A stretch of 64,000 nucleotides of DNA from Clostridium sp. (GTDB lineage: Bacteria; Bacillota; Clostridia; Clostridiales; Clostridiaceae): NCBI RefSeq assembly GCF_022482905.1, contig NZ_JAKVOI010000001.1, positions 2,295,958-2,359,957 of the forward strand, written 5' to 3'. Both the position numbers and the translations under genes were made by a program. Under the pieces are notes generated by a model, which saw nothing but the letters and a program-made list of their open reading frames with translations, made no database searches and was not told the DNA's origin. The stretch's first letter is position 1. Each line of letters begins with the position of its first letter. Shown here piece after piece: positions 35,671 through 43,863 of this stretch.

Positions 35671-36411
35671 TCAGATAAAACCTCTGCAGGCGCAGGGACC
35701 TGAACTGCACATCCCACAGCCCTGTTCCAGATCGTGAATATTCTTTCCATCCAGATAGGCATTGCACCTGAACCTGTCATAGCCTTCAACAGACAATGCT
35801 CCGGTAGGACATTTTTCTACACACACTTTACATTTTCCACTCTTATAGTAAAGACAATAGGAGCCATCAGGTCTTTTGGTAGGCTCAATTCTCTCATCTA
35901 TTATCAAGCTGTTCAATCGTCCGGCAGTACCACATTCAGTAATCAACAGGTGATTGAGACCAAAAGTTCCTATTCCGGCAATAACCGCAGAAGATTTATG
36001 AGACCATTTTGCAGTTAATTCAACTGGATCATAATTGTTGGTGGGAGGTTCACTTTTTACGTTTATGCCTTTTCTCACCAACTCACTTTCAAGTCTTTCA
36101 CTTATCTTTTTCAGCAATATATTTCCGCAAGTGTAATTTTCAGACCATTCCTTTACTATGACCCTAGGTCCTCTCAATTTTTTTATGACATCTATTGAAA
36201 AAGGGATAAAATATACAATTACAGTTTTTGCACCCTCCAGTATATCCTGTGGATGAAGCTGCTTATGACCTATTATTTCACTCAATTTGTCATAGAGAGG
36301 GTCACATGCATCCGCAAATCCTATAATTGGACTGCGAAATCTGAAATTATATTTGTAATTTGCAAATTCATCTTCAACAATTGATCTTATTTCCTCTGAA
36401 AGATCATTCAT
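35671..36411 (-). CDS. QueG-like 4Fe-4S protein
   Basis: 246-aa protein resembling the 4Fe-4S part of epoxyqueuosine reductase. It has CKVCVEKCPTGAL (one cluster motif) and a second C-terminal cysteine set, GCGMCSSGPCAC. The region before has KSSAVIAGIGTFGLNHLLIT as in QueG-type cobalamin-binding domains. It is shorter than QueG and lacks its C-terminal HEAT part, and the operon context is amino-acid metabolism. It may be a reductive partner enzyme rather than a tRNA-modifying one. The start at 36411 follows AAGGGGA; the longer frame overlaps the upstream gene. Confidence 0.75.
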   Translation of the reverse strand: MNDLSEEIRSIVEDEFANYKYNFRFRSPIIGFADACDPLYDKLSEIIGHKQLHPQDILEGAKTVIVYFIPFSIDVIKKLRGPRVIVKEWSENYTCGNILLKKISERLESELVRKGINVKSEPPTNNYDPVELTAKWSHKSSAVIAGIGTFGLNHLLITECGTAGRLNSLIIDERIEPTKRPDGSYCLYYKSGKCKVCVEKCPTGALSVEGYDRFRCNAYLDGKNIHDLEQGCGMCSSGPCACRGFI

Positions 36412-36439
36412 GTATAAATTCCCCTTCTTTTCGGATATA

Positions 36440-37636
36440 TTAAAATACTTCAAGAGCCTGATTGAAATCTGCAATCAGATCTTCGGCATCCTCTATTCCA
36501 ACGGATACTCTCATAAGCCCATAGGAAATTCCCATCTCCTTCAGCTCTTCTTTTGGAACATTGTAATGTGAAGAATGAAGAGGATGTGAAAGCGTGGTAC
36601 GTATTCCCCCAAGAGTTGGAGCATAATGTGCCAGATTCAATCTGTCCATGAATTTATCTATTTTTTCCCTGTCATCAGGCATCTCAAAGCTCAGCATTCC
36701 CGTCATGGTATCCTCATTCCTGAATATCTTCATGGCAAGCTCATACTGTGGATTGGTCTTAAGTGACGGGTGATTCACCTTTATTACACTGCTGTTCCTC
36801 TCAAGTGACGCAGCCAGAAGATGTGCATTTTTCATCTGTTTTTTAACACGTAGATCAATAGTGTGTATCCCCCTGTAAACTTCCCACGCACTAAACGGAC
36901 AGCCTGATGTTCCAACAAGCATTCTTATCTGATGAATTTTATCAAACAGCTCCTGATCATTTACCGTTATTGATCCTGCAAGTGCATCACTATGTCCATT
37001 TATGAATTTAGTCAGGCTGTTTATGACGATATCAGCTCCAAGAGCCAATGGTTTAACGGCAATAGGAGTTGTAAATGTATTGTCAACCATGAGCATGGCT
37101 TCGGCAGAATGGGCTATGACAGCCAGTTTTTCAATATCTGCAAGTCTGTCTGTAGGATTACTTGCAACCTCCGTATATAACATTCTTGTATTTGGCCTGA
37201 GTGATTTTTTTACTGCATCAAGATCCGTAAAATCCACAAATTCGATGGATACTCCATAGTTTTTCAACAATAAATTTATAACATCAAAGGTTTCACCATA
37301 TATATTTTTATTTGCAATAAAATGATCCCCAGGTTTTAGAAGTGAAAAGTATGTGGTTGTAATGGCTCCCATTCCCGATGAAAATATAAGCGTGTATTTC
37401 CCTTTTTCCAAATATGATATGGCCTCTCCAAGTGAATTTCGATTAGGATTCCTGGTACGTACGTAAGTATATCCTTTTGTATCATAGGTATTTTGAACAT
37501 CATTCAAATTTCCCATACTGAATGCTGTTGTTAAAAAAATAGGAGCAGATTCCGGTCTCAAAGAAACCCCGTTGATCTTCTCTCCCTCATATAAAATACG
37601 TGTAGCCTCGCTAAACTCAATTTGATTTTTTTCCAT
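36440..37636 (-). CDS. Cys/Met-metabolism PLP enzyme (gamma-lyase/cystathionine-synthase-like), copy 1
   Basis: 398-aa PLP enzyme, close paralogue of the one at 29912-31105: the same lysine motif NSLTKFINGHSDA, the same variant phosphate region YVRTRNPNRNSLGEA and the same C-terminal pattern GISYGLMRVSVGIEDAEDLI. It starts at the ATG 7 nt after GGGAGG. It is the first gene of the unit behind the second MerR-type promoter. Probable role: splitting of a sulfur amino acid, or gamma-substitution. Confidence 0.83.
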   Translation of the reverse strand: MEKNQIEFSEATRILYEGEKINGVSLRPESAPIFLTTAFSMGNLNDVQNTYDTKGYTYVRTRNPNRNSLGEAISYLEKGKYTLIFSSGMGAITTTYFSLLKPGDHFIANKNIYGETFDVINLLLKNYGVSIEFVDFTDLDAVKKSLRPNTRMLYTEVASNPTDRLADIEKLAVIAHSAEAMLMVDNTFTTPIAVKPLALGADIVINSLTKFINGHSDALAGSITVNDQELFDKIHQIRMLVGTSGCPFSAWEVYRGIHTIDLRVKKQMKNAHLLAASLERNSSVIKVNHPSLKTNPQYELAMKIFRNEDTMTGMLSFEMPDDREKIDKFMDRLNLAHYAPTLGGIRTTLSHPLHSSHYNVPKEELKEMGISYGLMRVSVGIEDAEDLIADFNQALEVF

Positions 37637-37683
37637 GTCAGTACCTCCCAATAAAAATGAAATATATTTTTGAATTTAGCTAG

Positions 37684-37714
37684 ATTATAAAGTCTATAAT
37701 TATTATAGAGTCAA
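37684..37714 (-). promoter_or_regulatory. MerR-type promoter of the first gamma-lyase unit
   Basis: Minus-strand TTGACT (37714-37709) and consensus TATAAT (37689-37684) are separated by 19 bp that hold a perfect 17-bp palindrome, TCTATAAT-T-ATTATAGA (37693-37709). The outer half-sites (ACTCTAT) match the promoter at 33437-33467. Confidence 0.78.
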
Positions 37715-37745
37715 TTATTTTTTTATCAAAATTTGATGTGCTTTT

Positions 37746-38546
37746 TTATGAATTTGGTGATATCAATATCTGTATTTCATAAGGACAATAATGATATTCC
37801 ACAAGGTTGTCCTCATATTCACTTGCCACAACATATTGTGGGAGACTCGTATTCTCCAGGTACTTCATTATTATGGACGGATCATACTCACCTGCACAAA
37901 CCTTGGCACGGAAGCAAAGATATTCTCCCTGTGGAAGTTCCATCAACCAGTCCGCGTCAGATTCAGGCTTTTCCTTCAAGTATATAAAATACCTACTTGG
38001 CTTGAAATTCTTATTTATCATGGAATCAAAATCTGCTATATATCCATACTGCCTTCTATATTTCAAATTCTGCTTGTTTTTCAATTGCGCAAGTCTTGTC
38101 TCCACAGTTTCCACCGTATCACCTTCATTGCAGTCCACATACATGATATATCTTTTGTCAAGACGAAGAACATAAGGAACATTCTCAAAGTGGTAATGAT
38201 CTAGATACTCAAAATAATTTATATACCATTTAATATCCTCATGTACTTCCTTGATTTTCTTTAATTCGGATGCTATTCTCTTTTCCTGAATTTTGAGATA
38301 ATTTAACATTTTATCAGTTTTTCCATCTTCAAGAATATCCTCTATCTCAGATAACGGAAGCTCCAGTCCCCTTAAATATTTTATCCTGTCTATATAGTGA
38401 AACTGCCTGAAAGAATAATATCTGTAGCCGGTATCAGGATCTACATACTCAGGTTTAAGTAATTTGAGATTGGAATAATTTCTGAGTGTCTGTATTGAAA
38501 TTCCCATTAATTTAGCTGTTTCACCTATTGAATATAATTCTTTCAT
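37746..38546 (-). CDS. MerR-family transcriptional activator (BmrR-like)
   Basis: 266-aa regulator. The N-terminal winged helix-turn-helix (about 2-70: YSIGETAKLMGISIQTLRNYS, GYRYYSFRQF) is followed by a long coiled coil (about 80-115) and a C-terminal GyrI-like effector domain of about 150 residues. Proteins of this type bind small organic ligands and untwist promoters with 19-bp spacers. Two such promoters lie just downstream, at 37684-37714 and 33437-33467, which makes it their probable activator. The start at 38546 is preceded by GGAGA 11 nt upstream; a start 18 nt earlier is possible. Confidence 0.88.
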   Translation of the reverse strand: MKELYSIGETAKLMGISIQTLRNYSNLKLLKPEYVDPDTGYRYYSFRQFHYIDRIKYLRGLELPLSEIEDILEDGKTDKMLNYLKIQEKRIASELKKIKEVHEDIKWYINYFEYLDHYHFENVPYVLRLDKRYIMYVDCNEGDTVETVETRLAQLKNKQNLKYRRQYGYIADFDSMINKNFKPSRYFIYLKEKPESDADWLMELPQGEYLCFRAKVCAGEYDPSIIMKYLENTSLPQYVVASEYEDNLVEYHYCPYEIQILISPNS

Positions 38547-38585
38547 TAATAACTTCATCTCCATATTATTATGAATTTATCAATA

Positions 38586-38615
38586 AATATATCATTCTGT
38601 AATGTATTTTGTCAA
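38586..38615 (-). promoter_or_regulatory. Promoter of the MerR-type gene
   Basis: Minus-strand TTGACA (38615-38610), 18-bp spacer, TATATT (38591-38586). It has an ordinary spacer without the dyad seen in the two target promoters, so autoregulation is not indicated. Confidence 0.6.
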
Positions 38616-38858
38616 TTATTGCGTAAAATCGCTACTTCACTATCAACCCAAATAAACAAAACAGATTCTATTATAATTATTTTTCCAATCTATATAACAA
38701 TCAAATATCATATAAGAGCTTGATATTACTAATTTACGATGTGATTTTCATTAATTTATCATATATGCTAAAAATGACTGGAAAATTTTTATCTTATCCC
38801 TTTATTTTCAAGGCATTCAGAGTTATAATAAAAATAAAGAATGGCTTTTTTGCTGTGG

Positions 38859-39802
38859 GTTGAACCTTAACATGAGATGTATTTAAATTATACATCCCAG
38901 GCTTCATCAGTATCTAAAATCTTGTTGAACCTTAACATGAGATGTATTTAAATCTTAATAGAACTTTTGGCTTGATGCATATACCAATAGTTGAACCTTA
39001 ACATGAGATGTATTTAAATAATAGCAGACGAGATTGTTTGGAGATGCCTTTAAGTTGAACCTTAACATGAGATGTATTTAAATTAAATGTTATAAAAGGC
39101 CTTACTCAATATATAAAAGTTGAACCTTAACATGAGATGTATTTAAATGTTTTTGATAAAGCTTTAAATGAGGAAGATAATGGTTGAACCTTAACATGAG
39201 ATGTATTTAAATTTGGCAAGTTCTTTCTGTATATTTTGATTTTCTAAGTTGAACCTTAACATGAGATGTATTTAAATGAAAACGACTTTATAAGACTTAG
39301 AAAGGTGTATAGGGTTGAACCTTAACATGAGATGTATTTAAATATAAATAATGGAAGGTTTTAATTAGCTCCATAGAGTTGAACCTTAACATGAGATGTA
39401 TTTAAATGTACTATCAGAGAAAGAAATGCTTACTATGTATTCTGTTGAACCTTAACATGAGATGTATTTAAATTTATATAAATTTTTATACTCGATATCA
39501 TCTTTTAAAGTTGAACCTTAACATGAGATGTATTTAAATCGAGATCTTAGTTGCACATCTGCTTTCCCTGATTTGTTGAACCTTAACATGAGATGTATTT
39601 AAATGTTGATGGGGCAACTCAATATTACATCTATAGAGATGTTGAACCTTAACATGAGATGTATTTAAATCGAAGGAAAAAAATACAGATAAAGAAAAAG
39701 ACAATAGTTGAACCTTAACATGAGATGTATTTAAATACAAGTGCAACCGGTAGTACCACAGAAGGAAGTATTGTTGAACCTTAACATGAGATGTATTTAA
39801 AT
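38859..39802 (+). CRISPR. CRISPR array, 15 repeats and 14 spacers, no cas genes in the window
   Basis: Fifteen copies, identical as far as I can read, of a 30-bp repeat that begins GTTGAACCTTAACATG and ends AGATGTATTTAAAT. Spacers are 34-36 bp and all different. Repeat starts: 38859, 38924, 38990, 39054, 39119, 39183, 39248, 39314, 39378, 39444, 39510, 39575, 39641, 39707, 39773. Repeat length and the ATTTAAAT 3' end fit clostridial type I-B systems. The AT-rich stretch 38640-38858 on the left is the probable leader, and a strong plus-strand terminator lies 117 bp to the right, so transcription should run on the plus strand. With no degenerate terminal repeat the array looks well kept. Neighbours are a MerR gene and an alpha/beta hydrolase, so Cas proteins must act in trans. 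Confidence 0.98.
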
Positions 39803-39918
39803 GAAAAATAAATTATTCTGATTTACAATAATTTATTCTAAAATCAAGTTGATTTTTAAAAAATATGTTACATTATATAAAAGAAGATATTGTGGTTTCA
39901 GGTTTATATGTTTGAATT

Positions 39919-39962
39919 AACTAAAAGTGCACTTATTAGCGTTGGTGCATTTTTAGTTTTTT
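39919..39962 (+). terminator. Terminator downstream of the CRISPR array
   Basis: Arms AACTAAAAGTGCAC and GTGCATTTTTAGTT (14 bp, one G-U) with a 12-nt loop, followed by TTTT. No gene lies between the array and this site, so it probably ends the CRISPR precursor RNA. Confidence 0.75.
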
Positions 39963-40259
39963 GATTTCTTATCATTATCAACGGTAATTGAAATTTCATC
40001 ACTCTTGTCTTTTAAACCAATTCTTATATCTAAAAATAGCATTATCCTTAAAATATGCAAGTATAGCAAAATACATACTATATCAGAACTCATTTTATCA
40101 TCTACAATGCTGTCAAATTAATCACAAACACCTCTTTGCAAGAGATAAACAACTAGGAAGTGACTAATCCAAAATACTTATTATATTGAAATTTAAGTAC
40201 CTACATTTTTTATGTATAAGAGTAAATAAATATTAGTCTGAAACACTTTGGCCAAAAGG

Positions 40260-40354
40260 TAGGGAGTCAAACAAAGGCACTCTGTCAGACCAATGCGAAT
40301 GTATGCTGTGTTACAAAAACACTTGACCATTACAGTTGCTCTTTGTGCTCCCTA
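40260..40354. other. Long-range inverted repeat in a gene-free stretch (39803-40555)
   Basis: The gap between array and hydrolase gene holds the terminator above, otherwise AT-rich sequence, and this less AT-rich 95-bp segment. Its ends pair (TAGGGAG with CTCCCTA, then CAAAG with CTTTG), and an inner GTGTT/AACAC hairpin is present. It may be a structured RNA or the relic of a small mobile element; I recognise no known family. No open frame of note was found here. Confidence 0.3.
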
Positions 40355-40555
40355 TAGTATAAGATAATCAAATATTAACAAACACATTTCAAAACTAAAA
40401 TAGCTGTATATCATGGATTAAATGGAATTTAAAATTATCAAAATCCATTTTGAACCTTAATTTGCAATATAAAAATCATAGTATATGGTAAAATTATAAA
40501 TATATAAACACAATGAGCATATCAGACAGAACACAAAAATAATTTGGAGGAAAAT

Positions 40556-41620
40556 ATGAATACATTTGAAATATTTTTAATTATTGTATTTATGATTGTC
40601 ACCGCTATTTATATTTATGCACACAAAAACATGCATTATGACGAAAAATCATTGAAACGGACATACAGTGCCGGTTATAAAGAAAAACAGGTGACTCTCA
40701 GTGATGGAACTCTGCTAAATTATGCCGAGGGACCGGATTATGACGGGAATCCATCTCTTTTGTTGATACATGGGCAGTCCATGCAGTGGGAGGATTATTC
40801 AAGGGTGCTGCCAGAACTTGCTAAGTACTATCATGTATACGCCATCGATTGTCACGGACACGGCAAGTCCAGTCACGATTCATCAAAATATACCGGAATT
40901 TCAATGGGCCATGATTTTGTATGGTTTATTAAAAATGTTATCGGCAAACCCTGCGTAGTATCCGGTCATTCTTCTGGCGGGATTCTGGCAGCCTGGATTG
41001 CAGCCAATTCTCCAGAAAATATCCTTGGAGTTGTGCTTGAAGATCCCCCATTTTTTAGTGTAGAGCCAAAAGAAATGCAGAATACTTTTGTATGGCTGGA
41101 GAATTTCAAGACAGTTCATAATTTTGTGAATCAAACAAAGGCGAAGGATTATACTACATATTATATGGAAAACAGTTATATGTGGGGATTGTTTGGAAAC
41201 TTGAGGACAACTCTTGCAAAGAGCACGAGGAAATATAGATCAAATCATCCAGGAAAACCGTTGAAATTATGGTATGTACCATATAAATGGATTCATGGCA
41301 CCTTGTACCTGGATAATTTTGATTTGAAATTTTCAGAGTCCTTCTACACAGGTTCCTGGTTCCATGGATTCAGTCAGGAAGAAATTTTATCAAACATAAA
41401 TTGTCCTTCAGTATATATCAAGGCAAATACACTGTATGGCAGGGATGGAGTACTCTATGCTGCAAACAGTGACCAGGATGGCGAAAAAGTTCACAATTTA
41501 ATCAAAAAAAATAAAATGATAAAAATAAAATCTGGGCATGATATTCATTTTGAAAAACCTGATAAATTTATTGAAGTCATGATATCACTGGTAAGACAGT
41601 CCAATTTCGATCCCAATTAA
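40556..41620 (+). CDS. Membrane-anchored alpha/beta hydrolase
   Basis: 354-aa hydrolase with an N-terminal membrane helix (about 3-22). The alpha/beta fold carries an oxyanion region LLIHGQSMQWEDY, the nucleophile elbow GHSSGG (serine near 137), AIDCHGHGKSS, and a C-terminal histidine in SGHDIHFEKPD. Substrate is unknown; esterase or lipase-like activity at the membrane is likely. Its start is the ATG 5 nt after TTGGAGGA; a TTG 12 nt upstream belongs to the ribosome site. A small basic protein gene follows. Confidence 0.82.
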   Translation: MNTFEIFLIIVFMIVTAIYIYAHKNMHYDEKSLKRTYSAGYKEKQVTLSDGTLLNYAEGPDYDGNPSLLLIHGQSMQWEDYSRVLPELAKYYHVYAIDCHGHGKSSHDSSKYTGISMGHDFVWFIKNVIGKPCVVSGHSSGGILAAWIAANSPENILGVVLEDPPFFSVEPKEMQNTFVWLENFKTVHNFVNQTKAKDYTTYYMENSYMWGLFGNLRTTLAKSTRKYRSNHPGKPLKLWYVPYKWIHGTLYLDNFDLKFSESFYTGSWFHGFSQEEILSNINCPSVYIKANTLYGRDGVLYAANSDQDGEKVHNLIKKNKMIKIKSGHDIHFEKPDKFIEVMISLVRQSNFDPN

Positions 41621-41680
41621 AACTTTCCGACATAAAAACAGGTTTTGAGGAAAAGCTATACCTGGAAGGGAGAGATAATT

Positions 41681-41815
41681 ATGAAGCATAAAATGAATCA
41701 TAACAATACTAAAAAAGAAGACGGCAAATTCAAAAAAAAGCATATAGATCATGATCCACAGGCTGAAAGTTCAAGAGCAAAATTCAACTCTCCATCAGAA
41801 AAACATCTTGATTAA
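41681..41815 (+). CDS. Small hydrophilic protein, 44 aa
   Basis: Short open frame with a strong GGAAGGGAG ribosome site. The peptide is very hydrophilic and rich in Lys, His, Asn and Asp (MKHKMNHNNTKKEDGKF at the start). I do not recognise the family. It sits 60 bp after the hydrolase gene and is followed by an intrinsic terminator, which supports a real gene and possible cotranscription with the hydrolase. Confidence 0.55.
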   Translation: MKHKMNHNNTKKEDGKFKKKHIDHDPQAESSRAKFNSPSEKHLD

Positions 41816-41835
41816 AACTGAAATTGGAAAGAAAA

Positions 41836-41872
41836 TATCCGGATTTGTAAAATCAAGTCCGGATACTTTTTT
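41836..41872 (+). terminator. Intrinsic terminator after the 44-aa gene
   Basis: 8-bp arms TATCCGGA and TCCGGATA with a 14-nt loop, followed by CTTTTTT. Confidence 0.8.
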
Positions 41873-41965
41873 ATCATATTTTTCAGTTCTTTCAAACAAT
41901 ATCATCTTTATGTGATAATATATATAATTATATTAAAATTATAATTTACAATAGGAGTGTTTCGA

Positions 41966-42523
41966 GTGGTGGATCAAGATAAAATCAGGCAAGCAGTAAG
42001 AATGATAATTGAAGCAATAGGTGAAAATCCGGACAGGGAAGGACTTGTAGAAACACCTGACAGGATTGCGAGAATGTATGAGGAGATTTTCTCGGGAATG
42101 GGAAAAGATCCAGATGAACATTTAAGCAAGGTGTTCACCGTAGAGGATGATGACATTGTTCTCGAGAAAAACATAACTTTTTATTCCATGTGTGAGCATC
42201 ACTTCCTACCTTTTTACGGAGAAGTACATATTGCATATATTCCATCCGGCAAGGTTGCAGGGCTTAGCAAACTTGCAAGAACCGTAGAAGTATTTGCAAG
42301 ACGTCCCCAGCTTCAGGAGCGGCTGACAGGCCAGATAGCCCATGCCATTTACAGCAACCTGAATGCCAGAGGTGTCATGGTTATAATAGAGGCCGAGCAC
42401 ATGTGCATGACCATGCGGGGAGTTAAAAAACCGGGGAGCAAAACTGTTACTGTTGTTGCCCTTGGAGATTTCAAGCAGGATTTAAAATTGCAGCGTCATG
42501 TGTATTCAATGATCAGCAGGTGA
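41966..42523 (+). CDS. folE: GTP cyclohydrolase I
   Basis: 185-aa enzyme converting GTP to 7,8-dihydroneopterin triphosphate, first step of folate synthesis. The zinc site is visible in CEHHFLPF and later HMCMTMRGV, with [20 protein letters not shown] at the N-terminus. The start is a GTG at 41966, 8 nt after AGGAG; the neighbouring in-frame GTG at 41957 lies in the ribosome site. It is the first gene of a folate operon and overlaps no other gene. Confidence 0.96.
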   Translation: MVDQDKIRQAVRMIIEAIGENPDREGLVETPDRIARMYEEIFSGMGKDPDEHLSKVFTVEDDDIVLEKNITFYSMCEHHFLPFYGEVHIAYIPSGKVAGLSKLARTVEVFARRPQLQERLTGQIAHAIYSNLNARGVMVIIEAEHMCMTMRGVKKPGSKTVTVVALGDFKQDLKLQRHVYSMISR

Positions 42524-42528
42524 TAAAC

Positions 42529-43008
42529 ATGGAAAAAGTTAACTTGATACTTCACAATAAAAAATTCAGAAAGTACATTCAGAAAAATATGGTATTGGAA
42601 AAGAACAGGATATTCTGCCGGCATGATATATGCCATATACTGGATGTTGCAAGAATAGCCTATATAATCAATCTGGAAAACAGCTTCCATCTGCAAAAGG
42701 AACTTATATACGCTGTGGCAATGCTTCATGATATCGGCAGATGGAAGGAGTATGAAGAAAACATTCCACACAATATTGCAAGTGCGGAAATTTCTACAGA
42801 CATACTCAATGAGTGCGGATTCAGTTCACAGCAAATCAATGCTGCAGCCGAAGCCATTAAAAACCACAGGGGTAAAAATGTAAGGAGAGATATTTTATCG
42901 GAGATTATTTACATCGGTGACAAGATTTCAAGAAACTGTTTCTGCTGTAATGCAGCAAAAGAGTGCAACTGGCCGGATGAAAAGAAAAATCACGGCATTA
43001 CATATTAA
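42529..43008 (+). CDS. HD-domain phosphohydrolase in the folate operon
   Basis: 159-aa metal-dependent HD protein with the motifs RHDICHILDVARIAY and MLHDIGRWKEYEE, followed by further histidines (IPHNIASAE and KNHRG). Proteins of this type stand in clostridial fol operons between folE and folP. A phosphatase acting on dihydroneopterin triphosphate would fill a missing pathway step, but that role is inference. The ATG at 42529 is preceded by CAGGTGA overlapping the folE stop. Confidence 0.8.
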   Translation: MEKVNLILHNKKFRKYIQKNMVLEKNRIFCRHDICHILDVARIAYIINLENSFHLQKELIYAVAMLHDIGRWKEYEENIPHNIASAEISTDILNECGFSSQQINAAAEAIKNHRGKNVRRDILSEIIYIGDKISRNCFCCNAAKECNWPDEKKNHGITY

Positions 43009-43039
43009 AAATACAAAAATAATCTTTGAGGTGATACAT

Positions 43040-43861
43040 TTGGCAAACAAAATAAAGATAGGAAAAAATATTTTTGAACTCGGCAGCAGAACCTATATTA
43101 TGGGCATTTTGAACGTGACACCGGATTCATTCTCAGATGGAGGTAAATTCAACAGCATAGACAGGGCATTGATGCATGCAGAGAAGATGCTGGAGGATGG
43201 GGTCGATATAATTGATATAGGCGGAGAATCAACCAGACCAAACCACACCCCTGTGGATGAAGATGATGAAATAGACAGGGTAGTACCAATAATAAAGATA
43301 TTAAGGAAGAGATTTGATATACCTATTTCCATTGATACTTACAAAAGCAGGGTTGCAGAACTTTCCCTTGATGCAGGTGCTGACATGATCAATGATATAT
43401 GGGGTTTCAAAAAAGATGCTGATATGGCTGAAACTGCCTCCAAATATGCAGTTCCCTGCTGTCTCATGCACAACAGGATAAATACAGACTACAGCAGCTT
43501 TGTTGAAGATGTACTTGCGGATCTGAAAGAGTCCATAAATATCGCTTTAAGGGCGGGAGTCAAAAATGAGAATATAATTGTAGACCCGGGCATAGGATTT
43601 GCAAAAAATTATGACCATAATCTTCAATTGATGAATCATCTGGAAAGGCTCAGGGAACTCGGATATCCGGTACTTCTTGGTACTTCAAGAAAATCAATGA
43701 TAGGAAACGCACTCAAGCTTCCCGTAGATCAAAGAGTTGAAGGAACAGTAGCCACCACTGTAATAGGAATAATGAAGGGTTGTGATTTTGTAAGAGTACA
43801 TGATGTTCTTGAAAATAAAAGGGCTGCTCTTATGACAGATGAAATTTTGAGAGGGAGGTAA
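43040..43861 (+). CDS. folP: Dihydropteroate synthase
   Basis: 273-aa TIM-barrel enzyme joining dihydropterin pyrophosphate with p-aminobenzoate. Signatures: MGILNVTPDSFSDGG, DIGGESTRPNHTPV, and the C-terminal VRVHDV. The start is a TTG at 43040, 6 nt after GAGGTGAT; earlier in-frame codons overlap the HD gene. It sits 2 bp before the FolB-FolK fusion gene. Confidence 0.95.
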   Translation: MANKIKIGKNIFELGSRTYIMGILNVTPDSFSDGGKFNSIDRALMHAEKMLEDGVDIIDIGGESTRPNHTPVDEDDEIDRVVPIIKILRKRFDIPISIDTYKSRVAELSLDAGADMINDIWGFKKDADMAETASKYAVPCCLMHNRINTDYSSFVEDVLADLKESINIALRAGVKNENIIVDPGIGFAKNYDHNLQLMNHLERLRELGYPVLLGTSRKSMIGNALKLPVDQRVEGTVATTVIGIMKGCDFVRVHDVLENKRAALMTDEILRGR

Positions 43862-43863
43862 TT

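Noticed and set aside
30059-38175. Several plus-strand open frames of 60-140 codons opposite the MerR regulon
   Set aside because: All lie opposite convincing minus-strand genes with good starts and family motifs, and none has a family resemblance of its own.
39534-39746. Minus-strand open frame of about 70 codons
   Set aside because: It runs through CRISPR repeats and spacers; its repeated peptide is only the translated repeat.
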